Notes: generated by a model not told the origin, from the letters alone. Numbered from the stretch's first letter, positions 1-8,496 are shown. The stretch: DNA of 56,412 nt from an uncultured Sphingomonadales bacterium (GCA_903834285.1 CAILIO010000327.1:1-56412), one strand, 5' to 3'. Program-made: numbers and translations.

Positions 1-252
1 ATGGATTTTCTGAAAGGCGAAGTCGCCGGCGACTATCATCCGGTCGGAACATGCAAGATCGGGCGAGCCAATGACAAATCCGCGGTAGTTGATTCGGAAC
101 TGCATGTGCATGGCATGAGAAATCTGCGGGTGGCGGACGCTTCCGTCATGCCTGTGATTACGAACGCCAATACCAACGCCACGACAATCATGATCGGCGA
201 GCGCGCCGCCGATTTTATTGCTGGGGCAAATCGCTTTTCAGCAGGACAATAG
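1..252 (+). CDS. GMC-family oxidoreductase, C-terminal fragment (cut by window edge)
   Basis: This is the last 83 residues of a glucose-methanol-choline flavoenzyme. The motif HPVGTCKIG holds the conserved active-site histidine region of the GMC C-terminal domain, and NTNATTIMIGERAADFI is the typical closing segment that contacts FAD. The family is normally about 530 residues, so most of the gene lies left of the window. The ATG at base 1 is an internal methionine, not the start. The substrate (choline, an alcohol or another) cannot be told from this part. Confidence 0.85.
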   Translation: MDFLKGEVAGDYHPVGTCKIGRANDKSAVVDSELHVHGMRNLRVADASVMPVITNANTNATTIMIGERAADFIAGANRFSAGQ

Positions 253-682
253 CTTGCGCCGAAATCCGGGTGCCCTCTGGGTGAGATATTTTGGTAAGAC
301 CAATGCGAAGGCCTTTTCTCAGTGAATGGATGCGGCTGCCCGAGGCAATACTGAACCGCGCAGGCTTCGCCTGAAGCCTCAACTCCTGAGTTGAACTCGA
401 ATAGGCTGATTGAAACGTCCGGAATTGCTCAAAGTTGTCGTCCTCAGGTGGGGCGGCGAATGACAACAATTGCGGCACAGCCTGGCTCCGGACGTGAATC
501 CCTTCTCGTGGGGCCTACTCTGCCTGCGCGTGGCAGGTTCGGCCATGAGCGGACGTTACCGATTCTGGATCGACACAGCGAGGGTTAGCCGCGTGCCGCG
601 AGAAGCAGACAAGATGTATCGTCACACCAGGCCGGATCATCACGTGGTATCGGACGCGCACGAAGGCGTCCGCCGTGCCTTG
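253..682. other. Non-coding gap with two adjacent small palindromes
   Basis: No convincing gene is seen between the GMC gene and the methyltransferase-like gene. ORFs here overlap each other and resemble no family. At 362-379 there is a perfect hairpin (AGGCTTC, loop GCCT, GAAGCCT), followed at once by CAACTC-CT-GAGTTG at 380-393. Neither is followed by a T-tract, so a terminator role is uncertain. Confidence 0.5.
362..393. repeat. Two tandem perfect hairpins
   Basis: Two inverted repeats abut. The first has 7-bp arms with a 4-nt loop (362-379). The second has 6-bp arms with a 2-nt loop (380-393). They sit about 110 nt after the GMC stop. They could form a 3'-end structure for that mRNA, but no run of T follows. 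Function is unknown. Confidence 0.45.
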
Positions 683-1408
683 TTACCTGCGCTTGACGGC
701 CATGATGATCACATGCTGTTCGCGTGGCCCCGTCGGGGACGGCTCCGGGCCCCGATCGGTTTCGATCACCGTGACCGCGAAGCCGCTGCGGGCGAGTGCT
801 CCGGCAAATCTGTCGTCGTGAGACGCAGACCAGACGCCGAGAATTCCGCCCTCCGTCAAAGCAGTCCACGCAGACGCTACCCCTTCTCGGGAATAGAGCC
901 AATCGTTCGCCCCGCGCGTGAGGCCTTCTGGTCCGTTGTCGACGTCGAGCAGGATGCAATCGTACCCTTGCACCGCGGATGCAATCAACAAGGCAACGTC
1001 TTGCTGCACCAGTTGCACGCGCGGGTCATCGAGACACCCGTCGGTGATGCGCGCCATGGGCCCTTTCGCCCACTCAACGACCTTCGGCACGATTTCTGCG
1101 ACCGTCACTTCAGCATCGCGTCCGAGCACCCGGAGAGCGGATCTCAGCGTGTAACCCATGCCGTAGCCGCCGATGAGCATGTGAACCGGGTCGCGACCGC
1201 CGAGTTCTGCGCATACCGCGCTGGCAAGCACCCCTTCCGACGCCGAAAAGTCTGTGCTCATCAATTCGGTGTCGTCGAGAAGGATCGCGAAATCAGGTCC
1301 ACTCTGGATGAGGCGGAGCCTGCTCCCATCCGGAACGAAAGCGGTGTCGACGAGGTGCTCGCCGGCATTCAAAGCGGATATGCCGGTGGCGCTGGCTGGA
1401 TGCTGCAA
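683..1408 (-). CDS. Spermidine synthase-like (class I methyltransferase fold) protein
   Basis: The 241-residue product carries the Rossmann glycine motif LIGGYGMGYTLR followed by VTVAEIVPKVVEW, and later YDCILLDVDNGPEG. This is the pattern of the spermidine synthase/SpeE-like superfamily found as short stand-alone proteins in proteobacteria. A true aminopropyltransferase role is not shown. The reading frame has no early ATG. The first candidate is TTG, 3 nt after the stop of the DUF6481 gene on the same strand, which suggests translational coupling. An in-frame TTG at 1372 is an alternative start. Confidence 0.7.
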   Translation of the reverse strand: MQHPASATGISALNAGEHLVDTAFVPDGSRLRLIQSGPDFAILLDDTELMSTDFSASEGVLASAVCAELGGRDPVHMLIGGYGMGYTLRSALRVLGRDAEVTVAEIVPKVVEWAKGPMARITDGCLDDPRVQLVQQDVALLIASAVQGYDCILLDVDNGPEGLTRGANDWLYSREGVASAWTALTEGGILGVWSASHDDRFAGALARSGFAVTVIETDRGPEPSPTGPREQHVIIMAVKRR

Positions 1409-1411
1409 GCG

Positions 1412-1723
1412 CTACTTCTTGCGTGCCTTGCGGGCCGCATACTTTGCGTCCCTGGCCGCCTTGCGCTCTTCTTCGGTAAGCGCAGGCGGTACCTCCTTGG
1501 CAGCGCGCTCGGCCTTTTCGGCAAGTTCCTGCGCCTTTTTCGCCTTGAGCAAGGCGCGCTTTTCGGCCTGCAATTTCTCACGCGCCTCAGCCGCGGCAAT
1601 GCGTTCGGCCAGCGCTGCGGGATCCAGCGGGGTTCGTGCCTTGAGTTTTGCGAGTGCCGTTTCTCGCGCTGACGCTGCCGCCGCGCGCCGGGCCTCGAGC
1701 CCGGGTTCCTTGTAACCTGCCAT
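1412..1723 (-). CDS. DUF6481 family protein
   Basis: This is a 103-residue, highly charged, alanine/lysine-rich protein beginning MAGYKEPGLEARRAAAA and ending in a lysine/arginine run. The opening and the coiled-coil-like composition match DUF6481 proteins of sphingomonads, whose function is unknown. I chose the ATG at 1723 over the longer ORF because GGAG lies about 12 nt upstream and family members start at this point. No membrane segment or catalytic motif is visible. It is the first gene of a two-gene unit with the spermidine synthase-like gene. Confidence 0.75.
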   Translation of the reverse strand: MAGYKEPGLEARRAAAASARETALAKLKARTPLDPAALAERIAAAEAREKLQAEKRALLKAKKAQELAEKAERAAKEVPPALTEEERKAARDAKYAARKARKK

Positions 1724-2072
1724 AAACGGGATCGTCTCCGAAGGGGGGCGCTTGCTTTTCCGTGCGATGGGATCGCAAGCCGCCAAGGTGCATCCGGTGG
1801 CGAGCGACGCCCACGCCTGGGAGCTCGACCGGCGTGGCGGCGTGGCTGCACCGTCATCGCGGCCCCCTACGCCGTGTCGCGGCCTATGTCACGGATTGTT
1901 GTTGGGCGGGATTCAAGCGGTGTGAACGGAGCGCGAAAGCCGAGGGAGCATTGCGACCGGCCCGCGGCGCTCCGAGGCGCGCGGAATAGGCCCCCTCCTC
2001 TGAAAAGGAGGGAGCTTTATGTGCTTTTTTGCGAAGTGGGCGCCCCGTCCCTGACCTCTTGATCCGATCCTT
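1724..2072. other. Intergenic region with one hairpin
   Basis: No gene is supported here. It separates the leftward DUF6481 unit from the rightward ars operon, so it should hold both promoters. A 7-bp stem (CCCTCCT / AGGAGGG, 1993-2012) is followed some 15 nt later by TTTTTT. The poor spacing makes it a doubtful terminator. Confidence 0.4.
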
Positions 2073-2094
2073 TATTTCGATTATCGCCGAAATA
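2073..2094 (+). promoter_or_regulatory. Inverted repeat at arsR start, candidate ArsR operator
   Basis: TATTTCG (2073-2079) and CGAAATA (2088-2094) form a 7-bp inverted repeat with an 8-nt centre. It ends on the first base of the arsR ATG. ArsR-family repressors bind AT-rich dyads at their own promoters, so autoregulation is likely. No Shine-Dalgarno sequence is visible between the dyad and the ATG at 2094 or 2100, so arsR may be leaderless. Confidence 0.55.
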
Positions 2095-2438
2095 TGGAAA
2101 TGAAACTTGCCGTGGCCGGTCTTTCGGCGCTTGCGTATGAGGGGCGCCTCAGGGCGTTCCGGCTGCTGGTGCGGGCGGGATCGGCGGGCATCGCGGCGGG
2201 GGAACTGGCGCGGCAGCTGGACGTGCCGGCCAATACGCTTTCGACCAACCTTGCCATTCTGAGCCATGCCGGGCTTATCGAGAGCCGGCGGGCGGGCAAA
2301 TCGGTGATCTACTCGGTCCGTTACGGGCAAATGACCGCGCTGCTGCAGTTCCTGATGGAGGATTGCTGCGCCGGGTCTTCGGAGATTTGCGCGCCGCTGA
2401 AGGAAATCGCGCTGGCGTGCGATTGTGCTGATAGCTGA
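2094..2438 (+). CDS. arsR: ArsR-family arsenic-responsive repressor
   Basis: This is a 114-residue winged-helix repressor, predicted to come off DNA when it binds arsenite. The HTH region spans roughly residues 32-70 (LARQLDVPANTLSTNLAILSH). Inducer-binding cysteines appear near the C-terminus: C91-C92 in EDCCAG, C99, then C109 and C111. This resembles the C-terminal As(III) sites of the Acidithiobacillus-type ArsR rather than the N-terminal CVC site of plasmid R773 ArsR. It leads an ars operon, and its stop codon overlaps the upstream possible arsC start. ATG at 2100 is an alternative start. Confidence 0.9.
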   Translation: MEMKLAVAGLSALAYEGRLRAFRLLVRAGSAGIAAGELARQLDVPANTLSTNLAILSHAGLIESRRAGKSVIYSVRYGQMTALLQFLMEDCCAGSSEICAPLKEIALACDCADS

Positions 2439-2458
2439 TGGCAAACGGGGGAATCCGC

Positions 2459-2965
2459 ATGACTGAAGATCTGCCGGGCGTGCTGGTGCTGTGCACCGGC
2501 AATTCGGCGCGCTCGATTCTGGGCGAGGCCATGCTGGCGAAGCTGGGTGCGGGCCGCCTGCGCGCCTATAGCGCGGGGAGCAAGCCCAAGGGCGTGCCGC
2601 ATCCCGGGGCGCTGCGGCTGCTGGCGCGGCGGGGTATCGATACGGCGCCGTTCCGCTCCAAGAGCTGGAACGAATTTACCGCAGCGGGGGCGCCGCGCAT
2701 CGATATCGCGATCACAGTGTGTGACAATGCGGCGCAGGAGGCCTGCCCGGTGTTTATCGGCGCGCCGGTGAAGGGCCATTGGGGCCTGCCTGATCCCGCC
2801 GATGTCGAGGGCGGGGACGAAGCGGTCGATGCGGCGTTTGAGGCGACGTGGCAGTCGCTCGCCGTCCGGGTCCGGGCGCTGCTGGCCGCGCCGTTCGAAA
2901 CGATGGCGCCGGCCGCCCTGCAGGACCTCCTCTCCGAAATCGGCCGCATGGACGGCGCGGCATGA
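2459..2965 (+). CDS. arsC: Arsenate reductase, low-molecular-weight phosphatase fold
   Basis: This 168-residue enzyme reduces arsenate to arsenite in the cytoplasm. LVLCTGNSARS near the N-terminus is the CX5R catalytic loop of LMW-phosphatase-type ArsC, and ITVCDNAAQEACPVF supplies the further cysteines used in the disulfide cascade. HWGLPDPADVEG is the conserved Asp-containing loop. I prefer ATG 2459, which has GGGGGAA about 8 nt upstream and matches the usual N-terminus. ATG 2438, overlapping the arsR stop, would add seven residues. It sits between arsR and the aquaglyceroporin gene. Confidence 0.9.
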   Translation: MTEDLPGVLVLCTGNSARSILGEAMLAKLGAGRLRAYSAGSKPKGVPHPGALRLLARRGIDTAPFRSKSWNEFTAAGAPRIDIAITVCDNAAQEACPVFIGAPVKGHWGLPDPADVEGGDEAVDAAFEATWQSLAVRVRALLAAPFETMAPAALQDLLSEIGRMDGAA

Positions 2966-3624
2966 GCCGCGATTTCTGGGCCGAGGCGATCGGCAGCTTC
3001 TTCCTGTTCTGCACGGTGATCGGTTCCGGCATCATGGCCGAGCAGCTGGCCGGGGGGAACATCGCGGTGGCGCTGCTGGGCAATACGATCGCGACGGGGG
3101 CCATGCTCTATGTGCTGATCGGGATGCTCGGCCCGCTATCGGGCGCGCATTTCAATCCGGCGGTGACGCTGGTGTTCCGCCTGCGCGGCGACCTTTCTTC
3201 GAGCACGGCGCTGCGGCTGGTGGCGGGGCAGCTTGCGGGCGGGATTCCCGGCGTGTGGGCCGCGCACCTCATGTTTGCGCGGCCGATCCTCGAGCTTTCG
3301 ACCAAAGTGCGCACCGGGCCCGGACAGTGGGCGGGCGAGTTCATCGCGACGTTTGGGCTGGTCTTCGTGATTCTCGGCACGCTGCGGCACCGGCCGCAAG
3401 GCGTGCCAGCGGCGGTGGCGCTCTATATCGTGGCGGCCTACTGGTTCACCTCGTCGACCAGCTTTGCCAACCCGGCGATCACGCTGGCGCGCGCGCTGAC
3501 TGATACCTTTGCGGGGATAGCGCCGGCGGATGTGCCCGCGTTCGTCATGGCGCAAGTGTTGGGTGCGGTGGCGGCGCTGCTGGCGGGCCGGGCGGTGTTT
3601 GCAGGCGATGAGGGGCTGGCGTGA
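2962..3624 (+). CDS. aqpS: Aquaglyceroporin of the arsenic operon (MIP family)
   Basis: This is a 220-residue, six-helix channel of the major intrinsic protein family. Both pore signatures are present: NPAVTL after helix 2 and NPAITL after helix 5. Its ATGA overlap with arsC and its place before arsH show that it belongs to arsenic resistance. In Sinorhizobium meliloti AqpS replaces the ArsB pump by letting arsenite formed by ArsC leave down its gradient, and the same is inferred here because no arsB or ACR3 gene is present. The longer ORF start is rejected because it overlaps arsC extensively. Confidence 0.88.
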   Translation: MSRDFWAEAIGSFFLFCTVIGSGIMAEQLAGGNIAVALLGNTIATGAMLYVLIGMLGPLSGAHFNPAVTLVFRLRGDLSSSTALRLVAGQLAGGIPGVWAAHLMFARPILELSTKVRTGPGQWAGEFIATFGLVFVILGTLRHRPQGVPAAVALYIVAAYWFTSSTSFANPAITLARALTDTFAGIAPADVPAFVMAQVLGAVAALLAGRAVFAGDEGLA

Positions 3625-4370
3625 GCGGGACGGCGTATGCGCGGCTGCGGACTTTGGCCGATCCTCACAGTTTCCCGGCGCTGAAGGCGGAATACCTCCA
3701 CCGCCAGCCGGCACTGGGGCTCGGCGCGCTGGAACCGCCGCCGCGGATCCTTCTGCTCTACGGGTCGCTGCGCGAGCGATCGTTCTCACGCCATTCGGTA
3801 GAGGAAGCGGCGCGGCTGCTGCAGCTGCTGGGCTGCGAGACGCGGATTTTCGATCCCTCGGACCTGCCGTTGCCCGATCAGGTCGCGGGCGATGACCATC
3901 CGGCCGTGCACGAGCTGCGCGAGCATTCGCTGTGGTCGGAGGGGCAGGTCTGGTGCAGCCCGGAGCGGCATGGGCAGATCACCGGGATCATGAAGGCGCA
4001 GATCGACCACTTGCCGTTGGCCTACAAGGGCCTGCGCCCGACGCAGGGGCGGACGCTGGCGGTGATGCAGGTCTCTGCGGGGTCGCAGTCGTTCAACTCG
4101 GTCAACACGCTGCGCCTGCTCGGCCGGTGGATGCGCATGTTCACGATCCCGAACCAATCGAGCGTGGCCAAGGCCTATGAGGAATTCGACGCGGCGGGGC
4201 GCATGAAGCCATCGGCCTACTATGACCGGATCGTTGACGTAATGGAGGAGCTGGTGCGCTTCACCGTGCTGCTGCGGCCGCATGCCTCGCAGCTGGTCGA
4301 TCGCTATTCGGAGCGAGTCGAGACCGGACGGCAAGTGGGGGCGGCGGACGCGATCATGGGATCGATCTGA
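3621..4370 (+). CDS. arsH: ArsH, NADPH-dependent FMN reductase/organoarsenical oxidase
   Basis: This 249-residue flavoprotein of the flavodoxin-like fold has [20 protein letters not shown] (FMN phosphate loop), [20 protein letters not shown] and [20 protein letters not shown], all strongly typical of ArsH. Known ArsH enzymes oxidise trivalent methylarsenicals and reduce quinones or Cr(VI) with NADPH. It overlaps aqpS by 4 nt (GTGA, a GTG start at 3621) and closes the operon. The next gene converges 17 nt away without an obvious terminator hairpin. Confidence 0.93.
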   Translation: MSGTAYARLRTLADPHSFPALKAEYLHRQPALGLGALEPPPRILLLYGSLRERSFSRHSVEEAARLLQLLGCETRIFDPSDLPLPDQVAGDDHPAVHELREHSLWSEGQVWCSPERHGQITGIMKAQIDHLPLAYKGLRPTQGRTLAVMQVSAGSQSFNSVNTLRLLGRWMRMFTIPNQSSVAKAYEEFDAAGRMKPSAYYDRIVDVMEELVRFTVLLRPHASQLVDRYSERVETGRQVGAADAIMGSI

Positions 4371-4386
4371 CGCTGCCCCCTCGCCT

Positions 4387-4812
4387 TCAGCCCTTTGTCA
4401 GTTGCCCGCGCACCGCGCCGCCGGGAAAATCTGCCGTGTGGATGTTGACATAGAAGCCCGCCGGGTTCGCCACGATGGGCTTGAGCTTGGCGGGTTCCAC
4501 CGCGATGCACATGTCGCTGCCCTTGCCGGTGACGTCCATGGTAATGACGGGGCCGCCGTTCACGCCGGCCGCGCCGGTGTGGACGTGGGCCATGGTGGGC
4601 GCGGCAATCTTCTCGCCATAGAGCGTGTAGCAAAAGTCGCCGGTTTCGGTGTTGATCTCGACGCGGAAGGCGCCGTTGCCATCGGGGGCACCGCCTCCGA
4701 CTTCGTTGGCGCCGGAGAGGTTGGCCGTGAGCACCACCGTTTCGGCGGAAGCGGCCACCGGTGCGAGCATGAGCGCGGCGGCGCTTGCCGCAAGAAGCAG
4801 AGTCCTGATCAT
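4387..4812 (-). CDS. Secreted CHRD-domain protein
   Basis: This 141-residue protein has a clear Sec signal peptide (MIRTLLLAASAAALMLAPVAASA). A single CHRD domain follows, recognised by LTANLSGANEVGGGAPDGNG, MAHVHTGAAGVNGG and the closing GGAVRGQL. CHRD domains form small beta-rich extracellular modules, and their role in bacteria is unclear. The start at 4812 is set by GGAGAA just upstream and by the signal peptide. It converges on arsH and has no evident functional link to arsenic. Confidence 0.85.
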   Translation of the reverse strand: MIRTLLLAASAAALMLAPVAASAETVVLTANLSGANEVGGGAPDGNGAFRVEINTETGDFCYTLYGEKIAAPTMAHVHTGAAGVNGGPVITMDVTGKGSDMCIAVEPAKLKPIVANPAGFYVNIHTADFPGGAVRGQLTKG

Positions 4813-4920
4813 CGCATCTTCTCCAGTCCTGACGGCACGTCCACGGCCTGAAGACTCGACCGGGGTTCCCGCGCGCTCGTCAATCCTACGCCTCCCCGCC
4901 CCCGCGCGCAAAGGCTTGTC

Positions 4921-6078
4921 TCAAAAGCTCTTGGGCAGGCCCAGCACGTGGGTAGCGACATGGCTGAGGATGAGATTCGAAGAGATCGGGGCGACCTGGT
5001 AAAGGCGGGTTTCGCGGAACTTGCGCTCGATGTCGTATTCCTCGGCAAATCCGAAGCCACCGTGGGTCTGCACGCACATGTCGGCCGCGAACCACGAGGC
5101 TTCGGAGGCGAGCAGCTTGGCCATGTTGGCCTCGGTTCCGGCGCCCTCCCCGGCGTCGAACCGGGCTGCGGCATCGGCGACCATCTGCGCGGCGGCGGTG
5201 GTCTGGATATAGGCGCGGGCGATGGGGAACTGGACGCCCTGGTTCTGGCCGATAGGCCGGCCGAAGACGGAACGCTCCTTGGCGTAGGCGCTGGCGCGAT
5301 CAATGAAGAAGCGCGCATCGCCGATGCATTCGGCGGCAATGAGGATGCGCTCGGCGTTCATGCCGGAGAGGATGTAGCGGAAGCCCTCGCCTTCTTTGCC
5401 GATGAGATTTTCCGCCGGGACCGAGAGGTCGTCGAAGAACAGCTCGGTCGTCGCGTGGTTGAGCATGGTACGGATCGGGCGGATGGTGAGGCCATTGCCC
5501 ACGGCCTCGCGCATATCGACGAGGAGGACGCTCATGCCTTCAGTGGACTTCGCGCAGTCCTCGCGCGCCGTGGTGCGCACAAGAAGGACCATGAGGTCCG
5601 AATGTTCGGCACGGCTGATCCAGATCTTCTGGCCGTTGACGACGTAGCGGTCGCCATCCCTACGGGCGAAGGTGGTGAGGCGCGTGGTATCGGTGCCGCT
5701 GGTCGGTTCGGTCACGCCGAAGGCCTGAAGGCGCAGATCGCCGCGCGCGATGGCGGGGAGGTAGCGGTCTTTCTGGGCTTCGGAGCCGTGGCGCAGGAGG
5801 GTGCCCATCGTGTACATCTGCGCGTGGGCGGCGCCGCCGTTGCAGCCGGAACGGTGGACTTCCTCGAGTACGGCGGTGGCCGCGGCGAGGCCGAGGCCGG
5901 AGCCCCCGTAGACCTCAGGAATGAGGACCGAGAGCCAGCCTTCCTGCGCGAGGGTGGTGACGAATTCGGTCGGGTACTTGCGGTCGCGGTCGAGCGCTTG
6001 CCAGTAGCTCCCCGGAAAGCGCGCGCAGAGCCGCCTCACGCCTTCGCGCAGGTCTGCAAAGGTTTCTTCATCGGCCAT
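4921..6078 (-). CDS. Acyl-CoA dehydrogenase family protein
   Basis: This 385-residue flavoenzyme has the full three-part acyl-CoA dehydrogenase layout. The N-terminal helical domain includes LIPEVYGGSGLGL. The middle beta domain includes QAFGVTEPTSGTDTTRL and the VNGQKIWISRAEHSDLM segment. The C-terminal helical domain includes SVFGRPIGQNQGVQFPIA and HGGFGFAEEYDIER. It would oxidise an acyl-CoA to the enoyl-CoA and pass electrons to ETF. Chain-length preference cannot be judged. It stands alone between the CHRD and DUF3422 genes. Confidence 0.9.
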   Translation of the reverse strand: MADEETFADLREGVRRLCARFPGSYWQALDRDRKYPTEFVTTLAQEGWLSVLIPEVYGGSGLGLAAATAVLEEVHRSGCNGGAAHAQMYTMGTLLRHGSEAQKDRYLPAIARGDLRLQAFGVTEPTSGTDTTRLTTFARRDGDRYVVNGQKIWISRAEHSDLMVLLVRTTAREDCAKSTEGMSVLLVDMREAVGNGLTIRPIRTMLNHATTELFFDDLSVPAENLIGKEGEGFRYILSGMNAERILIAAECIGDARFFIDRASAYAKERSVFGRPIGQNQGVQFPIARAYIQTTAAAQMVADAAARFDAGEGAGTEANMAKLLASEASWFAADMCVQTHGGFGFAEEYDIERKFRETRLYQVAPISSNLILSHVATHVLGLPKSF

Positions 6079-6163
6079 GGCTCAGATCTCCCGCAAACGC
6101 TTGTGCGGCATGGCTATTGCCTGCCTTTGGCGCGCCGTAAAGCGGGCGGTCCGGGCAAATTTG

Positions 6164-7396
6164 CTAGTCTGCGCCGAGGCGGTGGCGTTCGCGGCGCAGA
6201 TAAACGTAGAGCATGATGAACACCGGCACGATAACGAGCGCCGCAAAGATATCGTGCTCCACATGCACGCCGAACAGGGCAAGGCCGCCGCTGAGATAGG
6301 CGAGGAGCGAGACGGCGTAATAGGTGATGGCGACGGTGGAGAAGCCTTCGACGAGGTGCTGCAGCCGAAGCTGGGTGCGCGTGGCGCTTTCCAATGACTT
6401 CAGGAGCTGGGCGTTCTGGTCCTCGATCCGCGTCTCGATCCGGGTGCGCAGCAGCGAGGTGAGCTGGGCCGAGCGCTCGGCCAGTTCCTGCTGGCGCCGC
6501 ACCACCGTCTCGCACGTGCGGATCGCCGGGTAGAAGCGGCGCTGGGTGAAATCGGCAAGGCTGGCAAAGCCGGGGATGGCGACGGGGGCAAGCGTGGCGA
6601 GGCGCTCGTCGACGAGGCGGGCGTAAGCGGCGGTGGCGCTCAGGCGGTAGCGCGAATCGCTGGCGATGGTGCCGAGCTCGAGCGACATCGCGCAGAGCGC
6701 ATCGAGCAGTTCGTTGTCCGAGCTTTCATCCGAATCGAGCCGGCGCCCGAACAAGCGCAGTTCCTCCTCGGCCGCGTCGAGCTTGCCCCAGCAGGCCCGC
6801 GCAACAGGGAGGCCGAGCAGCGCCATATTGCGATAATTGCCCAGTTCCTGCAGCGATTGCACCGCGCGGGCGAGATCGACCGGGCCAAGCTGGCCGGCCG
6901 CCACGACCAGCCGGCCATAGCCTTCATCCTTGATCCGGAAATCGGAGGAGAGCCGCGCGCCGCCGCCAAAATCGCAGCAGACGAGCTCGGCCGGATCGAC
7001 ATCGAACTCGGCCATTTTTGCAGCTGCGGCGGCGGCATCCGCTTCGATATCGATCAGCGTGGCGCGCAGCACTTCGCCCGGCGCGCTTTCGGCCCAGGCG
7101 CGCGCCTCGGCGAGCAAGGGCGCATCGGGGCGCGCAAAGACGGTGAGCGTCGTTGCCTCGCTGTGGCGTTCCCAGGTGAACAGCAGGCCATCCGCGAGAA
7201 TCCCCTGCATGTGGCGCTGGCCCGGTTCGGCAACAAACGCGGGACTGCCACGGAAGGGCGGCAACCCTTCGTGGGTGGCCCCATTGGGGGCGAGGCGCAG
7301 GATCTGCACGATCGTCATCGGCGGCGTGATCGGCGGCCAGCGCCGCAAATGCATTTCGCCGACAATCTCGCGCCGGAGCCGGTGCTCGTTCAACAT
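6164..7396 (-). CDS. DUF3422 family membrane-anchored protein
   Basis: This 410-residue protein has a long soluble N-terminal part, a coiled-coil-like helical stretch (ERSAQLTSLLRTRIETRIEDQ) and two C-terminal transmembrane helices (around AITYYAVSLLAYLSGGLALF and FAALVIVPVFIMLYVYL). This matches DUF3422, whose function is unknown. The ATG at 7396 is chosen over the longer ORF because the family begins near LNEHRLRREIVGEMHLRRW. It diverges from bchI across a 98-nt gap that holds a PpsR-like box, so it may share light or oxygen control with the PGC. Confidence 0.8.
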   Translation of the reverse strand: MLNEHRLRREIVGEMHLRRWPPITPPMTIVQILRLAPNGATHEGLPPFRGSPAFVAEPGQRHMQGILADGLLFTWERHSEATTLTVFARPDAPLLAEARAWAESAPGEVLRATLIDIEADAAAAAAKMAEFDVDPAELVCCDFGGGARLSSDFRIKDEGYGRLVVAAGQLGPVDLARAVQSLQELGNYRNMALLGLPVARACWGKLDAAEEELRLFGRRLDSDESSDNELLDALCAMSLELGTIASDSRYRLSATAAYARLVDERLATLAPVAIPGFASLADFTQRRFYPAIRTCETVVRRQQELAERSAQLTSLLRTRIETRIEDQNAQLLKSLESATRTQLRLQHLVEGFSTVAITYYAVSLLAYLSGGLALFGVHVEHDIFAALVIVPVFIMLYVYLRRERHRLGAD

Positions 7397-7474
7397 GGCT
7401 TCAAGCACTCCTTCCCGGCCGCGCGCGGCGCTGGGCACAGTCTTTCACAGCACACTTGCCGTTACAACCCGCAT

Positions 7475-7492
7475 AGTCCAGATTGCTTGACA
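7475..7492 (+). promoter_or_regulatory. Degenerate PpsR box before bchI
   Basis: AGT-CCAGATTGCTTG-ACA keeps the right half (TTGACA) of the TGT-N12-ACA PpsR/CrtJ consensus but has AGT for TGT. It ends 2 nt before the bchI ATG. Another ACA right half lies 26 nt upstream (7464-7466), which is one box plus 8-bp spacing. The left halves are poor, so this is tentative. Confidence 0.4.
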
Positions 7493-7494
7493 CT

Positions 7495-8496
7495 ATGAAC
7501 CGCTTCCCCTTCTCCGCCATCGTCGCGCAAGACGAAATGAAGCAGGCCCTGCTGCTGGCCGCTGTCGACCCTGCGATCGGAGGCGTGATGGTCTTCGGCG
7601 ATCGCGGTACCGGAAAATCGACCGCTGCGCGGGCACTTGCCGCGATCCTGCCGCCGATCACCGCGGTGGAAGGCTGCCGCTTCGGCTGTGCGCCGACCGA
7701 TGCGGGGACCTGTCCAGATCCCTGTACATCGAAGAAGACGGCCAAGCGCGCGGTGCCCTTCGTCGACCTGCCGCTGGGCGCGACCGAGGACCGCGTGATC
7801 GGCGCGCTCGATCTCGAACGCGCGCTGCGCTCGGGCGAAAAGCGCTTCGAGCCCGGCCTCCTTGCCAAAGCGCACCGGGGCTTTCTCTATATCGACGAGA
7901 TCAACCTGCTCGAGGATCACTTGGTCAATCTGCTGCTCGATGTTGCGGCTTCGGGCGAGAACCTGGTCGAGCGCGAGGGGCTTTCGGTGCGGCACAAGGC
8001 GAAGTTCGTGCTGATCGGCAGCGGCAATCCTGAAGAAGGCGAATTGAGACCGCAGTTGCTCGACCGGTTCGGGCTTTCGGTCGAAGTGCGCACGCCGCAA
8101 ACGCTCGATGCCCGCGTCGAGATCATGCGCCGCTGCGCATCGCACGAGCGCGATCCCGCTGCCTTTGGCGAGGACTGGGCAGCGGCGGACGCGAAGATCG
8201 TGCGCCGTATCGCGCGCGGTCGCTCGCGCTTGCCGACTGTCGAGACGCCGGACGAAGTGCTCTACGATGCCTCGCGGCTGTGCATGGCCTGCAAGGCCGA
8301 TGGCTTGCGCGGCGAACTGACCGTCATGCGCGCCGCGCGCGCGCAGGCCGCGCTGGAAGGGGCGGATACGGTCAAGCGCAAGCATGTGATTGCGGTCGCC
8401 CCGATGGCGCTGCGCCACCGCCTGCGCCGCGACGTGCTTGACGAGACGGGCTCCACCACCCGCATCGAGCGCGCAGTGGCCGAGGTGTTTGGATGA
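7495..8496 (+). CDS. bchI: Magnesium chelatase subunit I (AAA+ ATPase)
   Basis: BchI is the AAA+ motor that, with BchD and BchH, inserts Mg2+ into protoporphyrin IX, the first committed step of bacteriochlorophyll synthesis. The 333-residue protein has Walker A GDRGTGKS and Walker B FLYIDEINLLEDHLVN. It also has the Mg-chelatase insert with CRFGCAPTDAGTCPDPC and a sensor segment FVLIGSGNPEEG. ATG 7495 fits the usual NRFPFSAIVAQDE beginning, whereas the ORF track's 7483 codon is TTG. It overlaps bchD by ATGA. Confidence 0.96.
   Translation: MNRFPFSAIVAQDEMKQALLLAAVDPAIGGVMVFGDRGTGKSTAARALAAILPPITAVEGCRFGCAPTDAGTCPDPCTSKKTAKRAVPFVDLPLGATEDRVIGALDLERALRSGEKRFEPGLLAKAHRGFLYIDEINLLEDHLVNLLLDVAASGENLVEREGLSVRHKAKFVLIGSGNPEEGELRPQLLDRFGLSVEVRTPQTLDARVEIMRRCASHERDPAAFGEDWAAADAKIVRRIARGRSRLPTVETPDEVLYDASRLCMACKADGLRGELTVMRAARAQAALEGADTVKRKHVIAVAPMALRHRLRRDVLDETGSTTRIERAVAEVFG

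Noticed and set aside
470-1672. 400-aa plus-strand ORF
   Set aside because: It runs antisense to the spermidine synthase-like and DUF6481 genes, whose motifs are clear.
4948-6216. 422-aa plus-strand ORF
   Set aside because: It mirrors the acyl-CoA dehydrogenase gene and has no motif of its own.
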